Part shown: positions 8,664 through 18,094 of the stretch, in pieces
How positions within the stretch are numbered: the first letter of the stretch is position 1
How the letters are laid out: every line of letters begins with the position of its first letter
NCBI RefSeq assembly: GCF_034314105.1
Contig: NZ_JAVIWJ010000001.1
Location: 3,584,501-3,648,500 of the forward strand
DNA length: 64,000 nucleotides
Reading direction: 5' to 3'
Source: Pseudomonas sp. AB6
GTDB lineage: Bacteria > Pseudomonadota > Gammaproteobacteria > Pseudomonadales > Pseudomonadaceae
The notes under the pieces: model-generated
The model's input: only the letters and a program-made list of their open reading frames with translations
What the model was told of the DNA's origin: nothing
The model's database searches: none
Position numbers and translations under genes: made by a program

Positions 8664-9497
8664 ATGCGTTACGTTAGCTTCCTCAATCAAGGTCAACCTG
8701 TCCTAGGTGTCGTCACTGCAAGCGGCGTACGCGTACTAGGAACCGAATCTCTAGAATCGTTGTTAGCGCGAGGCGTCGATCTGAGCACCTACGGTGCCGA
8801 TGCCAGCGGTGAATTGGTCAACATTGCTGAAGATGCGTATCTGCCATTGATGCAGCGTCCGACCAAAATTGTTTGCGTGGGCCTGAACTACGCCGACCAC
8901 ACGAAAGAGTCCCCTTACGCACAACCGACCTACCCGACATTATTCCCTCGTTGGAATTCCAGCCTTACGGCCCACAACAAGCCGCTGATTCGTCCGCGAA
9001 TCTCCGACACCCTCGACTACGAAGGTGAAATGGCTGTGGTGCTTAAAAGCGGTGGTCGTCATATCTGTAAGGAAGACGCACTCGATCACGTCGCCGGTTA
9101 TGCGCTTTTCAACGAAGGCTCGGTACGTGATTATCAATTCATTTCGCCCCAGTGGACGGTTGGCAAGAATTTCGATAACACGGGCGCATTCGGACCGATA
9201 CTAGTAACAGCCGACGAGCTACCTGCCGGGGGCAAAGGCTTGTTGCTCGAAACGCGCGTCAACGGCAAGGTTGTACAGTCGGCCAATACCACGGACATGT
9301 TGTTCGACGTCGCCACAATCATCTCGACGCTGAGCGAAGCAGTAACGCTCGAAGCTGGCGACGTGATTGTCAGCGGCACCCCCGCCGGGGTCGGTTTTGG
9401 TATGAATCCGAAGGTCTACCTGAAAGCGGGTGATGTGGTCGAGGTATCGATCGAAGGCATCGGCAAACTAGTTAATCCAGTCATTGATGAAGTCTGA
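8664..9497 (+). CDS. Fumarylacetoacetate hydrolase family protein
   Basis: 277 residues. The FAH catalytic domain fills about residues 68-275, with CVGLNYADHTKES, the metal-binding acidic residues of TLDYEGEMAVVL, GYALFNEGSVRDYQ, and the C-terminal GDVIVSGTPAGVGFG. The family includes acylpyruvate hydrolases and the hydratase/decarboxylase enzymes of meta-cleavage pathways, all Mg2+- or Mn2+-dependent and cytoplasmic. Here it is the first gene of an operon with a ring-cleavage dioxygenase and a hydroxylase, so it most likely hydrolyses or hydrates the ring-fission product. No separate alpha/beta meta-cleavage hydrolase is present, which favours the hydrolase role (inference). An AGAGAAA ribosome binding site precedes the ATG. 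Confidence 0.88.
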   Translation: MRYVSFLNQGQPVLGVVTASGVRVLGTESLESLLARGVDLSTYGADASGELVNIAEDAYLPLMQRPTKIVCVGLNYADHTKESPYAQPTYPTLFPRWNSSLTAHNKPLIRPRISDTLDYEGEMAVVLKSGGRHICKEDALDHVAGYALFNEGSVRDYQFISPQWTVGKNFDNTGAFGPILVTADELPAGGKGLLLETRVNGKVVQSANTTDMLFDVATIISTLSEAVTLEAGDVIVSGTPAGVGFGMNPKVYLKAGDVVEVSIEGIGKLVNPVIDEV

Positions 9498-9578
9498 TAC
9501 CTAACACTGATTTGAACTCAGCTCAGGGCCGATATTGCCCCTGGGCCCCACAATAAGAATAATTTAATGGAGGCAATC

Positions 9579-10499
9579 ATGAGCGTGTCCCATGGTGTGC
9601 ATTCAATCGATCATTACGCGTTGAACGTTCCGTCACTGGCCGAAGCCTACCAATTCTTCAAAAGCTTCGGCCTCGATGTTCAACGTGAACCCAATCAACT
9701 CCTATTGAAAGCAATTGACGGCCATGTCTCGGCAAAAATATTTCCCGCCGCGTCCAAGTCGCTCGCGTATCTGAGTTTCAACTGCTACGAGCAGGATTTC
9801 AGCGCCCTACGTCAGCAGATCGAAACCGCTGGTGGACGTTTTGCAGACCGTCCCGAACCGGGAATTTGGTTCCATGACCCTGACGGTAACCTGTTGCAGG
9901 TCAAGGTCGGCGAAAAAACCATGCCAAATCAAAAGTCCGATCACCAAAACACTATCACCCCGCCCAACCGCCGCGGCGCAACGACCCGCGACGCCATGGT
10001 ACAAATCCGACCTCGCCGCTTGTCCCATGTTCTGTTGTTCACCCCCAATGTGCTTGGCGCGCTGCATTTTTACGAGCAGGCCCTAGGCTTGAAGCTTTCA
10101 GACAAGTCGATGGACATCATCGCCTTCAGTCACGCACCCCACGGGTGTGACCACCATCTGGTGGCGTTCGCCAAGAGTAGTGCCAAGGGCTGGCACCACG
10201 CGGCTTGGGAAGTGGACAGCATCGACGAAGTCGGCGCAGGCGCGTCGCAAATGGCGAAGGCAGGGCACACGAAGGGCTGGGGCACCGGTCGTCATTGCTT
10301 GGGCTCGAACTACTTTCACTACGTGCAGGATCCGTGGGGTTCGTTCTGCGAGTATTCGGCAGACATGGACTACATTGGCGAAGGCGTTGAATGGCCTGCC
10401 GGCGACTATCCGCCGGAAAACTCGCTGTACCTCTGGGGACCAGACGTGCCGGACAACTTCATTTTCAACACTGAAGCGGATACCCCGGCACCTGCCTGA
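9579..10499 (+). CDS. Type I extradiol ring-cleavage dioxygenase (two-domain VOC)
   Basis: 306 residues from the ATG at 9579, which has GGAGG five bases upstream; the in-frame ATG at 9567 contains that site and is less likely. There are two vicinal-oxygen-chelate domains joined by a polar linker (about 112-140). The C-terminal domain keeps the metal triad of catechol 2,3-dioxygenases: His150 (LSHVLLF), a His of WHHAAWEVD (about 207) and Glu258 (SFCEYSADMD). It should open a catechol ring next to the hydroxyls using Fe(II) or Mn(II) and O2. The N-terminal domain lacks the triad, as usual. The substrate is probably the product of the monooxygenase encoded next. Confidence 0.88.
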   Translation: MSVSHGVHSIDHYALNVPSLAEAYQFFKSFGLDVQREPNQLLLKAIDGHVSAKIFPAASKSLAYLSFNCYEQDFSALRQQIETAGGRFADRPEPGIWFHDPDGNLLQVKVGEKTMPNQKSDHQNTITPPNRRGATTRDAMVQIRPRRLSHVLLFTPNVLGALHFYEQALGLKLSDKSMDIIAFSHAPHGCDHHLVAFAKSSAKGWHHAAWEVDSIDEVGAGASQMAKAGHTKGWGTGRHCLGSNYFHYVQDPWGSFCEYSADMDYIGEGVEWPAGDYPPENSLYLWGPDVPDNFIFNTEADTPAPA

Positions 10500-10612
10500 G
10501 TCGCTCGGCTCTTATTACAAAATTGACACTCCTGCATTGCGCTAGCCTCCCCGCTCGCGCGACGGGTCCGGCCCTGCCCGGAAATCATTGAGAAGTACAC
10601 GAGGCACAGATC

Positions 10613-12232
10613 ATGAATCAGCAAACTACAGTCGATATTGCCATTGCCGGATACGGCCCAGTTGGCCAGACGCTGGCCATCCTGTTAGGCCAGATGGGCT
10701 ACTCGGTCGCCGTATTCGAACGCTGGCCCGCGCTATATCCGCTCCCGCGTGCAGTATTTTACGATCATGAAATTCGGCGAATTTTCCTCTCTATGGGACT
10801 TGGCGAGGAACTGGCAAAAATCTCTCAACCTTCGGCACGCTATCAGTGGTTCAACGCTGATTGGAAGGTCTTGGTAGAGATAGATTGGTCCGCCGAATCG
10901 ATCAGTGACGGGCCGTTCGGTTACTTGTTCAATCAACCATTGTTGGAAGCTGCCCTGGACCGCAAAGCCAAAAGCATCGGCAATGTGCAAGTCCATCAGG
11001 GTTGGGAAGCGACAGCGCTGAAACAAGATAACCACGGCTGCGACATGGTTCTTAATCGGGTTATTCGCCAAGACGGTAAGTTTTTACTCGGTGAAGAACA
11101 GCAAAGTGTTCGAGCGCGCTATGTGATCGGCGCCGACGGCGCCAATAGCTTCGTGCGCCAGTCGCTAGGCATTGAATGGCAGGATCTGGGCTTTCAGGAA
11201 GACTGGCTGGTGGTCGATCTGCAACCCAAGCCCGGTGTACCACTGGATGTTCCGGATATCGGCCAGTGGTGCAACCCCGAACGCCCCACCACAATGGTTC
11301 CCGGCGGACCTGGTTATCGGCGTTGGGAGTTTATGCGTCTGCCCCACGAAGCCATTGAAGACCTTCAAGATACCGACAAGGTCTGGTCGTTGCTGTCGCG
11401 CTGGGTCACGCCGGACACTGCAACGTTGGTGCGCCACGCGGTCTACCAGTTTCGTTCGCGAATTGCCTCCAATTGGCACAGCGGTCGGGTGATGTTGGCT
11501 GGCGATGCGGCCCACGTGATGCCACCGTTCATGGGCCAAGGTATGTGCTCGGGAATCCGCGACGCATGGAATCTATCCTGGCGGCTCGATTTGCTGATGC
11601 GCGGCTTGGCCGATGAAACGCTGTTGGACGGCTATACACTTGAGCGCAAACCGCAGATCCGCGCCGTTATAGAAGCGTCCATGGCGATGGGGAAAGTTGT
11701 CTGCGTATCAGACCCGGTCGAGGCGGCCGAACGCGACGCCGCCTACCTGAGCGGTAATGTTGCGCCGCTGCCGCCGTTCCCGGGTTTGACCGATGGACTA
11801 CTGCCAAAGGCTGGCCCATTGCGCGGCACGCTTGGAGTGCATGGATCAATCGAGATCGGTGGCAAGGTCAGCCGCTATGACGACGTCATCGGACGCGGTT
11901 TTCACTTGCTGGTGAGTGGCGAGCTTGACCCTTTGGTGCTGCTCAGCTCGGAACAGTCGAGATTTATTAGCGACTACGATCTGAAGGTCGTTCGACTTGC
12001 ACAAACGGCGGACAGTAGCAAAGGCATCTATCGAGACGTCTCTGGAAAATACCTGCGATTCATGGCAGAGGCCGGACTCGAAGCCCTCATCGTGCGACCT
12101 GACTACTACTGCTATGGCGGCGTCGCAGCGTTGTCGGCGCTGCCAAAATTAATCGACACCCTGCGCGATCAGCTACAAAGCAGCGGCCAGCAAACCCGTA
12201 CCAACAACGACACAAAGACCTGTCACGCCTGA
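10613..12232 (+). CDS. MhpA-like FAD-dependent aromatic hydroxylase
   Basis: 539 residues of the PheA/TfdB/MhpA group of class A flavin monooxygenases. Visible motifs are the N-terminal Rossmann GYGPVGQTLA for FAD, the mid-protein DG motif (YVIGADGANSFVRQ) and the GD motif (VMLAGDAAHVMPPFMGQGMCSGIRDAWNLSWRL, read as two blocks). Length and the C-terminal thioredoxin-like region fit the 3-(3-hydroxyphenyl)propionate hydroxylase branch. It would use NAD(P)H and O2 to add a hydroxyl to a phenolic acid, giving the catechol for the dioxygenase just upstream. A GAGG site lies eight bases before the ATG. The exact substrate is not readable from sequence. Confidence 0.88.
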   Translation: MNQQTTVDIAIAGYGPVGQTLAILLGQMGYSVAVFERWPALYPLPRAVFYDHEIRRIFLSMGLGEELAKISQPSARYQWFNADWKVLVEIDWSAESISDGPFGYLFNQPLLEAALDRKAKSIGNVQVHQGWEATALKQDNHGCDMVLNRVIRQDGKFLLGEEQQSVRARYVIGADGANSFVRQSLGIEWQDLGFQEDWLVVDLQPKPGVPLDVPDIGQWCNPERPTTMVPGGPGYRRWEFMRLPHEAIEDLQDTDKVWSLLSRWVTPDTATLVRHAVYQFRSRIASNWHSGRVMLAGDAAHVMPPFMGQGMCSGIRDAWNLSWRLDLLMRGLADETLLDGYTLERKPQIRAVIEASMAMGKVVCVSDPVEAAERDAAYLSGNVAPLPPFPGLTDGLLPKAGPLRGTLGVHGSIEIGGKVSRYDDVIGRGFHLLVSGELDPLVLLSSEQSRFISDYDLKVVRLAQTADSSKGIYRDVSGKYLRFMAEAGLEALIVRPDYYCYGGVAALSALPKLIDTLRDQLQSSGQQTRTNNDTKTCHA

Positions 12233-12300
12233 CACCTGTTTTCCGGGGGCATGGATGCCCCGACCTCCCAAACTCTGACAACAAAAACAAGAGACAGATA

Positions 12301-13662
12301 ATGATCAACATCAAGGTGAAAACGCTTGGTGCGGTTCTGGCCGCCTTTGCAACGCTTAACGCTCACGCCGCCCAGATCCCTGAGACAGGTGAAGGCACGG
12401 TATTTCGAAGCCTATTTGGTGACACCCTGGAAAAGGATTATGGGATTGAGGTTTCTGGCCTGTTTGACGTTGCTTATTCTCGTAACAATCGCTCGACCCA
12501 TGCTGAGCGTCAGCAAGGCTTAAGCAATCTTCCGGTCGTTGGTTTCGCGGACGAGGGCCTGGAATGGGGGAGCTTGCATCTATTCATCGACAAGCCGCTG
12601 AAGGGCAACATGGTGCCACGTATCACACCGTTGCCAGGGCCATCGCCGAGCGAAGCATCTTTCGGATTTACATTCGAATTGAACTACGGGCGTAATGCCC
12701 AATTCGCTCGCACCACGGGCTGGGACATGCACTGGGATGTCAACTCGCCTGGTGATACCAACCTTGCCAAGGCCCAGCGCGACAAACAAAAATTCCTCGC
12801 GATTCCCAACATCGCTGCCACCGCCTATCTGCCTTATGGTCCTGGTATCACGGCCATGGCTGGGATATTCGGACCGGCCATGGGCTATGAAATCCCGCCC
12901 AACATTCGCGCTGCTCGTAATCCGTTTGCGAGCAAGACCTATGCCTTCGTTAGCGAGCCGGGAACTGTCAGTGGCGTACTCCTTGGCACTCGCTTGTACA
13001 ACGGCAAATCATCAATTCTCGGCGCCGAACTAGGGGTAGTCCAAGGGTGGAACAACCTGAGCGATAACAACAAACAGAAGTCGGTGATGGGGGCCTTGCG
13101 TTGGCGCACATCAGACATGCAAACCTGGGTCGACTATGAGTTCATCCTCGGCGATGAACAGAATGACACGTCCAACGACGTACAGGCTCCAACGTCGCGC
13201 CTGATATCGCCAGAAGGTCAGTTCAAACAACAACACTCGCTCAACGGCTGGCATCGCTTCGACTCAAACTGGTCGATGGGCGCCGAGGTCGTTTATGGCC
13301 ATCAGGAGGGTGACGGCAAGGCAACAACCCTCGACATCATTAACGGTCCTGGTTTTGATGGCGCCCATTGGTGGGGAGCCAACGCGGTACTCACCTATCA
13401 GCAACGTACGGATCTCTCCTACTCGGTACGAGCCGAGCATTTTGCCGATCCCGATGGGTTCATCCTGCTGCCGGTATCCACTGCTCGCGGCAATTTCAAC
13501 TCCCTCACCACGGGCTTGCGCTATGACCTGAACAAGTACGTCTCGTTGCGCCCGGAAGTGCGTTACGACGTATTTGATGGCAATACAAACGATCACCCTT
13601 TTGGCGCAGGTCGCAACAGTACGCAGCTGACGGGTCTTGTTGAAGCGCTGTTTTATTTCTAA
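12301..13662 (+). CDS. Outer-membrane beta-barrel porin (BBP2/OmpL-like), copy 1
   Basis: 453 residues. A signal peptide (basic start, hydrophobic core, cleavage near AHA-A) is followed by alternating aromatic beta-strands and ends in Phe, the usual outer-membrane barrel C-terminus. It resembles the BBP2/OmpL-like porins rather than OprD. Conserved blocks include FRSLFGD, TPLPGPSPSEAS, GYEIPPNIRAARNPFAS and QFKQQHSLNGWHRFD. A second protein of identical length and roughly two-thirds identity by eye lies at 18095. It sits between the hydroxylase and an MFS carrier, so it probably admits the aromatic substrate through the outer membrane. Confidence 0.82.
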   Translation: MINIKVKTLGAVLAAFATLNAHAAQIPETGEGTVFRSLFGDTLEKDYGIEVSGLFDVAYSRNNRSTHAERQQGLSNLPVVGFADEGLEWGSLHLFIDKPLKGNMVPRITPLPGPSPSEASFGFTFELNYGRNAQFARTTGWDMHWDVNSPGDTNLAKAQRDKQKFLAIPNIAATAYLPYGPGITAMAGIFGPAMGYEIPPNIRAARNPFASKTYAFVSEPGTVSGVLLGTRLYNGKSSILGAELGVVQGWNNLSDNNKQKSVMGALRWRTSDMQTWVDYEFILGDEQNDTSNDVQAPTSRLISPEGQFKQQHSLNGWHRFDSNWSMGAEVVYGHQEGDGKATTLDIINGPGFDGAHWWGANAVLTYQQRTDLSYSVRAEHFADPDGFILLPVSTARGNFNSLTTGLRYDLNKYVSLRPEVRYDVFDGNTNDHPFGAGRNSTQLTGLVEALFYF

Positions 13663-13720
13663 ACCCTTGGCGGCCAAATTACCTAAGGCCATTAATCTCC
13701 ATTACATCTGAGTAGCAACC

Positions 13721-14977
13721 ATGAATAACAATAAGCATGCGTGGGATGTGCGGTACGAGTTTACAGCGGTCGCCCTCTTGGCCTTAGGCTTCGGCCTTGT
13801 GGGACTGGACCGATTCATCATCCTGCCGCTATTCCCGGTGATGATGAAAGACTTGGGCTTGAACTATCAGGACCTGGGGAACGTGACAGCAATACTCGGT
13901 TTGGCGTGGGGCATTTCTTCGATTTTCATGGGACGGCTATCTGATCGTATCGGTCGGCGCAACGTGCTGATTCCAGCAGTACTGGTATTTTCACTTCTTG
14001 CGGGCCTCTCGGGCCTGGCGACCGGTATGGGCGGTTTATTGCTGATCCGGGCGATTATGGGCATCTCCGAAGGCGCCTTTACTCCAACTGCGTTAGCGGC
14101 TACGGCGGAGTCGTCCCATCCGCGACGTCGGGGTATGAACATTGGCATTCAACAGGCGTTCTTCCCGATCCTGGGTCTTGGCCTTGCGCCAATTCTCGCC
14201 ACCCAATTGCTAACGATAGTACCGTCCTGGCGCTGGGTGTTCATGATAGTTTCACTGCCAGGTTTTCTATTGGCATTGGCTATGTACTTTTACTTGCGGG
14301 AAACCCGAGCGATCACGCCCAAGAAATCTGGAATCAGTTCTGCAGTCAAGCACCCGAGCTGGCTGGATGCACTGCGCTATCGCAACGTCTTGCTGAACAT
14401 TGTCGGCATGTTTTGCATGCTGACCTGCCTGTTCGTGATTAGCGTGATGATGCCTAACTACCTGATGGACTTTTTACACCTCCCAGTGCAGCAAATGGGC
14501 TTCGTCATGTCGGCCATCGGTTTGGGTGGTTTTCTCGGGCAATTGATCATGCCTGCCGTGTCGGACCGCATCGGTCGTAAACCAGTGGTTCTCGTATCAT
14601 TCATCGCCACCGGTGTGTTTCTCTGGTTGCTGATGGGTACAGGCGCCGAACCGGTAAAGTTGTTCGCGCTACTGTTTCTGACGATTTTCTTCAACTTCAG
14701 CATGATCTGCATGACGGTCGGTCCACTCACCAGCGAGTCCGTTCCGGCCGCACTGACGTCGACCGCTACAGGATTAGTGGTGGGAATTGGTGAGATTTTT
14801 GGCGGCGGGGTCGCTCCAGCTATTGCGGGATATATCGCTCAGCACCACGGGATCGAAAACACAATGTACCTGGCACTCGGCGCAGTGCTGGTGGGATTGC
14901 TAGTCGCAACATGTTTACGGGAAACCGCACCAGCCAAAGTGGCCGAGCCTCCCGTCGAAGGAATAGATCGTGCGTAA
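13721..14977 (+). CDS. MFS transporter, operon 1
   Basis: 418 residues with about 12 hydrophobic segments. The MFS loop 2-3 signature is GRLSDRIGRRNVL and a related half is SDRIGRKPVV in the second bundle. The first helix carries GLDRFIILPLFPVM, which has an Asp-Arg pair typical of organic-anion carriers of the family. As last gene of the FAH-dioxygenase-hydroxylase-porin operon (59 bases after the porin), it is the likely inner-membrane importer of the substrate. Export of an intermediate is possible but less likely. Confidence 0.85.
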   Translation: MNNNKHAWDVRYEFTAVALLALGFGLVGLDRFIILPLFPVMMKDLGLNYQDLGNVTAILGLAWGISSIFMGRLSDRIGRRNVLIPAVLVFSLLAGLSGLATGMGGLLLIRAIMGISEGAFTPTALAATAESSHPRRRGMNIGIQQAFFPILGLGLAPILATQLLTIVPSWRWVFMIVSLPGFLLALAMYFYLRETRAITPKKSGISSAVKHPSWLDALRYRNVLLNIVGMFCMLTCLFVISVMMPNYLMDFLHLPVQQMGFVMSAIGLGGFLGQLIMPAVSDRIGRKPVVLVSFIATGVFLWLLMGTGAEPVKLFALLFLTIFFNFSMICMTVGPLTSESVPAALTSTATGLVVGIGEIFGGGVAPAIAGYIAQHHGIENTMYLALGAVLVGLLVATCLRETAPAKVAEPPVEGIDRA

Positions 14978-15002
14978 AAATCCACTCTTCACGAGATGAG
15001 CG

Positions 15003-15902
15003 CTATTGGGTTGCTGTCAACCTTCCACCTTGATGTGCAACCTTCAGGAACGCCCGCACGGCACCACCAATTTCGTTGACGCGGCTAATAAGCAACAAGT
15101 CGGTGTGGGGCTCTATGTCTTCGAATGTCCGGTAGACCAGCCCGGGAATGTTTACCTGCATCAGGGGCGCGGGGACCATCGCTACCCCCATGCCGGCGGC
15201 GACTAACGCGAGCACGCTCAAGGTGCTGGTAGTGCGCTGAACCTTCGGCTCCCGCCCCAATGCTTTACGCAGACCGGCCAGCATGTATTCATCTGCTCCG
15301 TGAGCGGCATAGATGATCAACGACTCCGCCCTCAACATCGGCACGCGCAATGTTGGCTGGTTCGCCAACGGATGGTCTTCAGGCAATGCAACCACCAGCG
15401 GCCAAGTCCCAATGCGCTCAAACAACAAAGCGTTGTCTAGGGCCTGACCGCCATGACTTGGCGCATATCCCAGATCCAGTTGCCCGTTTTGTATCGCCTC
15501 GACCTGCTGCTGAGGCGCCAGCTCGCGCAAGATAATCTCAGCATCCGGATAAGCTTTACGAAAGGCGCGAACGTCGGCCATCAACCGACCGCTGAACACG
15601 GCGTTGCCGGCAAAACCGATTCGCACACTACCCATCTCTCCACGTAGCGAGCGCTGCACCACGCGTTGCGCATGCGCTGCCTGATCAAGGGTGCGCTGTG
15701 CTTCGGCACGCAGCAGTACTCCGGCTTCTGTGAGCTCCACACGACGGCTCGTGCGCAAGAATAAAGCCCCCCCAAGTTCCTCTTCCAGGCCACGTATCTG
15801 CATGCTCAGGGCTGACTGAACAATGTGTAGACGCTGAGCGGCCCGGCCGAAATGCCCCTCCTCGGCGACTGCGAGAAAATAACGCAAATGACGCAAGTCC
15901 AT
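15003..15902 (-). CDS. LysR-family regulator of aromatic catabolism
   Basis: 299 residues. The N-terminal winged helix (MDLRHLRYFLAVAEEGHFGRAAQRL, in two blocks, then SALSMQIRGLEEELGG) and the effector-binding fold that follows resemble the CatM/BenM/CbnR branch, which answers to aromatic acids or muconates. It ends 25 bases from the stop of the convergent MFS gene and diverges from the NTF2-like/MFS/porin operon at 16016, so it probably controls that operon. The gap 15903-16015 should hold its binding site; an imperfect TTCA-N12-TGAA repeat lies near 15938-15957. Confidence 0.88.
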   Translation of the reverse strand: MDLRHLRYFLAVAEEGHFGRAAQRLHIVQSALSMQIRGLEEELGGALFLRTSRRVELTEAGVLLRAEAQRTLDQAAHAQRVVQRSLRGEMGSVRIGFAGNAVFSGRLMADVRAFRKAYPDAEIILRELAPQQQVEAIQNGQLDLGYAPSHGGQALDNALLFERIGTWPLVVALPEDHPLANQPTLRVPMLRAESLIIYAAHGADEYMLAGLRKALGREPKVQRTTSTLSVLALVAAGMGVAMVPAPLMQVNIPGLVYRTFEDIEPHTDLLLISRVNEIGGAVRAFLKVAHQGGRLTATQ

Positions 15903-16015
15903 AGGTCTCCTTATCCATCACAAATAGTGATCAATCGTTCATATCAATCTATTTGAAGTTATCTGTCCAGAAGAAGAAGCTGAAGCTCACATCCACCACC
16001 TGCCAAGGTCACCGC

Positions 16016-16591
16016 ATGCAGACTTACCTAGAAGACCGCCTTCAAATTACCGACCTGATTACCGGCTGGATACATCGCGACTTAGGCCAATGGGACCAAC
16101 TGGCGAACTTGGCCCATCCTGACGGAACCATCGAAGTCACTTGGTTTGAAGGCCCGTTTGCCGAGTTCGTCGAAGGGTCAAAGCGCATGGGCAAGTCAGA
16201 CTTGCGCACCAAGCATTTGATTGGCACGCCGGTAGTGAGCCTCAATGGCAACAAGGCCATTGTCGAAACCAACGCGGTGATCGTTGCCGATAACACCCGG
16301 CTGAACCTGGGTTGCAATGGACACAACCGTTTCTATGACCTGGTCGAGAAACGCCAAGGCCTGTGGAAGCTGGTCAAGCGTCAAAGCATCTATGACATGG
16401 CGGGCTTCACCTTCCCTCAAGGCTTAGTCGAGATTGACCATGAAACCGTGGCGCGCTACCCGCGTGAATATGCGCCGCTTGCCTACCTTCTGGAAAAAAG
16501 CGGCTTTGCGCCCAATCGGGTATTCGCCACGCGCGGCAGCGACCTGGAACTGACCATGCGAGCCGAGGCCAGCGCGTGGCTCGCTGACTGA
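16016..16591 (+). CDS. NTF2-like/SnoaL-type protein
   Basis: 191 residues. The start is the ATG at 16016, with AAGG upstream; a TTG at 15953 in the same frame would add 21 basic residues unlike the family. The sequence fits the cone-shaped NTF2 fold: helices with LITGWIHRDLGQWDQLANLAHPDG, then strands such as KAIVETNAVIV and LWKLVKRQSIYDM. NTF2-like proteins in aromatic pathways include dioxygenase small subunits, dehydratases and isomerases, but no dioxygenase large subunit is present here. It is the first gene of the LysR-controlled operon. A lyase, isomerase or binding role in the same pathway is plausible; I do not assign one. Confidence 0.75.
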   Translation: MQTYLEDRLQITDLITGWIHRDLGQWDQLANLAHPDGTIEVTWFEGPFAEFVEGSKRMGKSDLRTKHLIGTPVVSLNGNKAIVETNAVIVADNTRLNLGCNGHNRFYDLVEKRQGLWKLVKRQSIYDMAGFTFPQGLVEIDHETVARYPREYAPLAYLLEKSGFAPNRVFATRGSDLELTMRAEASAWLAD

Positions 16592-16705
16592 TAAGCCACT
16601 GTCACCGACATTCACAACTGAGATTTTTCTGCACCGACCGCCACATCGATCTTGCGTCCCGAACAGCTCCACTACCGAAAATAATTACAACAGAGGTATT
16701 CGCTC

Positions 16706-18040
16706 GTGAACAATCAACTCGACATCTGCGCGATCGTCGAAAGGAGCCGCCTGAGCGCCTTTCAGATGCTTGTGCTTGGTCAATGCTTTCTGTGCATGGT
16801 CGTTGATGGGTTCGACATTCAAGCCATGGCCTACGCGGCACCAAGCCTCATCGCTCAATGGGGTATCCCTAAAGCCAACTTGGGACCGGTGTTCAGCATT
16901 AGCATGTTAGGCATGTTGATCGGCTCACTTGCTCTGGGTGCAATCGCCGATCGCGTCGGTCGACGGCCAGTACTGGTTAGCGCCTCGCTGACGATGGCGG
17001 TTCTGATGTACTTGACCGCTCAAACCACGACGGTGGACGGACTTCTTGCACTGCGCTTTTTTACCGGTATCGCCATGGGGGCAATCGTGCCTAACGCCGC
17101 CACTCTGGTGACGGAGTATGCCCCTGGGCACAACCGCGTGATGTTGTTGACGCTGGTGTCCTCTGGACTGGTCGTGGGTGGTCTCGTCGGTGGCGCGCTC
17201 GCTGCTGCACTGATTCCGCAATATGGCTGGCAAGTGGTGTTCTATTTGGGCGCCTTTGCGCCTTTGTGTGTGGGCGTAATAATGCTCTTCGCACTTCCAG
17301 AATCGTTGCAGTGGTGCGTGTTGCGCGAACGCCAGCTTGACCGTGTCAGGGCAATCCTCACACGGATCGAGCCCGGCCTGCGAATCAATGAGCACACGAC
17401 ATTACTCATCGCCGAACCGCGCAGAAAAGGCCTGTCGCTTGCTCACTTGTTTGCGGATGGCAGGCTGCCGGGCACGCTGTTGCTGTGGCTGATCAACTTC
17501 ATGAACATGCTTTGCATTTACTTTCTCGCCTCATGGACACCCGTGCTGATGAGCGGCGCAGGCCATACACCCTCGCAAGCTGTGTTGGCGGGAACCTCCA
17601 TGTGGCTGGGTGGCTTGGCAGGCGGTTGGCTACTGGGTTGGTTTGTCGACCGACACGGTTTCGGCGCCGTACTGGTTCCGACCTTTATTGTCTCTGCCGT
17701 GGCCATTGTGCTGTTCAGCCACTACTACAACTCAATCAACCTCGCTTACCTGACCATAGCCGTTGCCGGCTTCGGCATCCTCGGCGGCCAAGCGGCACTG
17801 AACGCCATGACTTCCACCTTTTATCCGACTGCACTGCGCGCAACCGGCACGGGTTGGACGCTGGGACTCGGTCGTCTAGGGGGCATTTGCGGTCCTTTCG
17901 TAGGTGCCACGCTGCTGCATCTGCAATGGTCGACGAGTGAACTGTTGGTGGCTGCAGCCATTCCCGCCAGCATCGCAGCCATCGGCATTATCGGCTTCTG
18001 GCGCCTGAATCGAACAACGGCTGTACCCATGCCCAACTAA
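16706..18040 (+). CDS. Aromatic acid:H+ symporter (PcaK-like MFS)
   Basis: 444 residues starting at GTG with GAGG upstream. It has 12 hydrophobic helices. The first helix carries VDGFDIQAMAYAAPSL, the DGFD motif of the aromatic acid:H+ symporter family (PcaK, BenK). The loop 2-3 signature is GAIADRVGRRPVL, and a matching region in the second bundle is GWFVDRHGFG. It is therefore a likely proton-driven importer of a hydroxylated benzoate or phenylalkanoate. It is followed after 54 bases by a porin gene, repeating the carrier-porin pairing of the first operon. Confidence 0.87.
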   Translation: MNNQLDICAIVERSRLSAFQMLVLGQCFLCMVVDGFDIQAMAYAAPSLIAQWGIPKANLGPVFSISMLGMLIGSLALGAIADRVGRRPVLVSASLTMAVLMYLTAQTTTVDGLLALRFFTGIAMGAIVPNAATLVTEYAPGHNRVMLLTLVSSGLVVGGLVGGALAAALIPQYGWQVVFYLGAFAPLCVGVIMLFALPESLQWCVLRERQLDRVRAILTRIEPGLRINEHTTLLIAEPRRKGLSLAHLFADGRLPGTLLLWLINFMNMLCIYFLASWTPVLMSGAGHTPSQAVLAGTSMWLGGLAGGWLLGWFVDRHGFGAVLVPTFIVSAVAIVLFSHYYNSINLAYLTIAVAGFGILGGQAALNAMTSTFYPTALRATGTGWTLGLGRLGGICGPFVGATLLHLQWSTSELLVAAAIPASIAAIGIIGFWRLNRTTAVPMPN

Positions 18041-18094
18041 AGCTCCAAGCAGTGGCCAGCGGATGGCCCCCAAATAAAAACAAGAGAAAAACGC

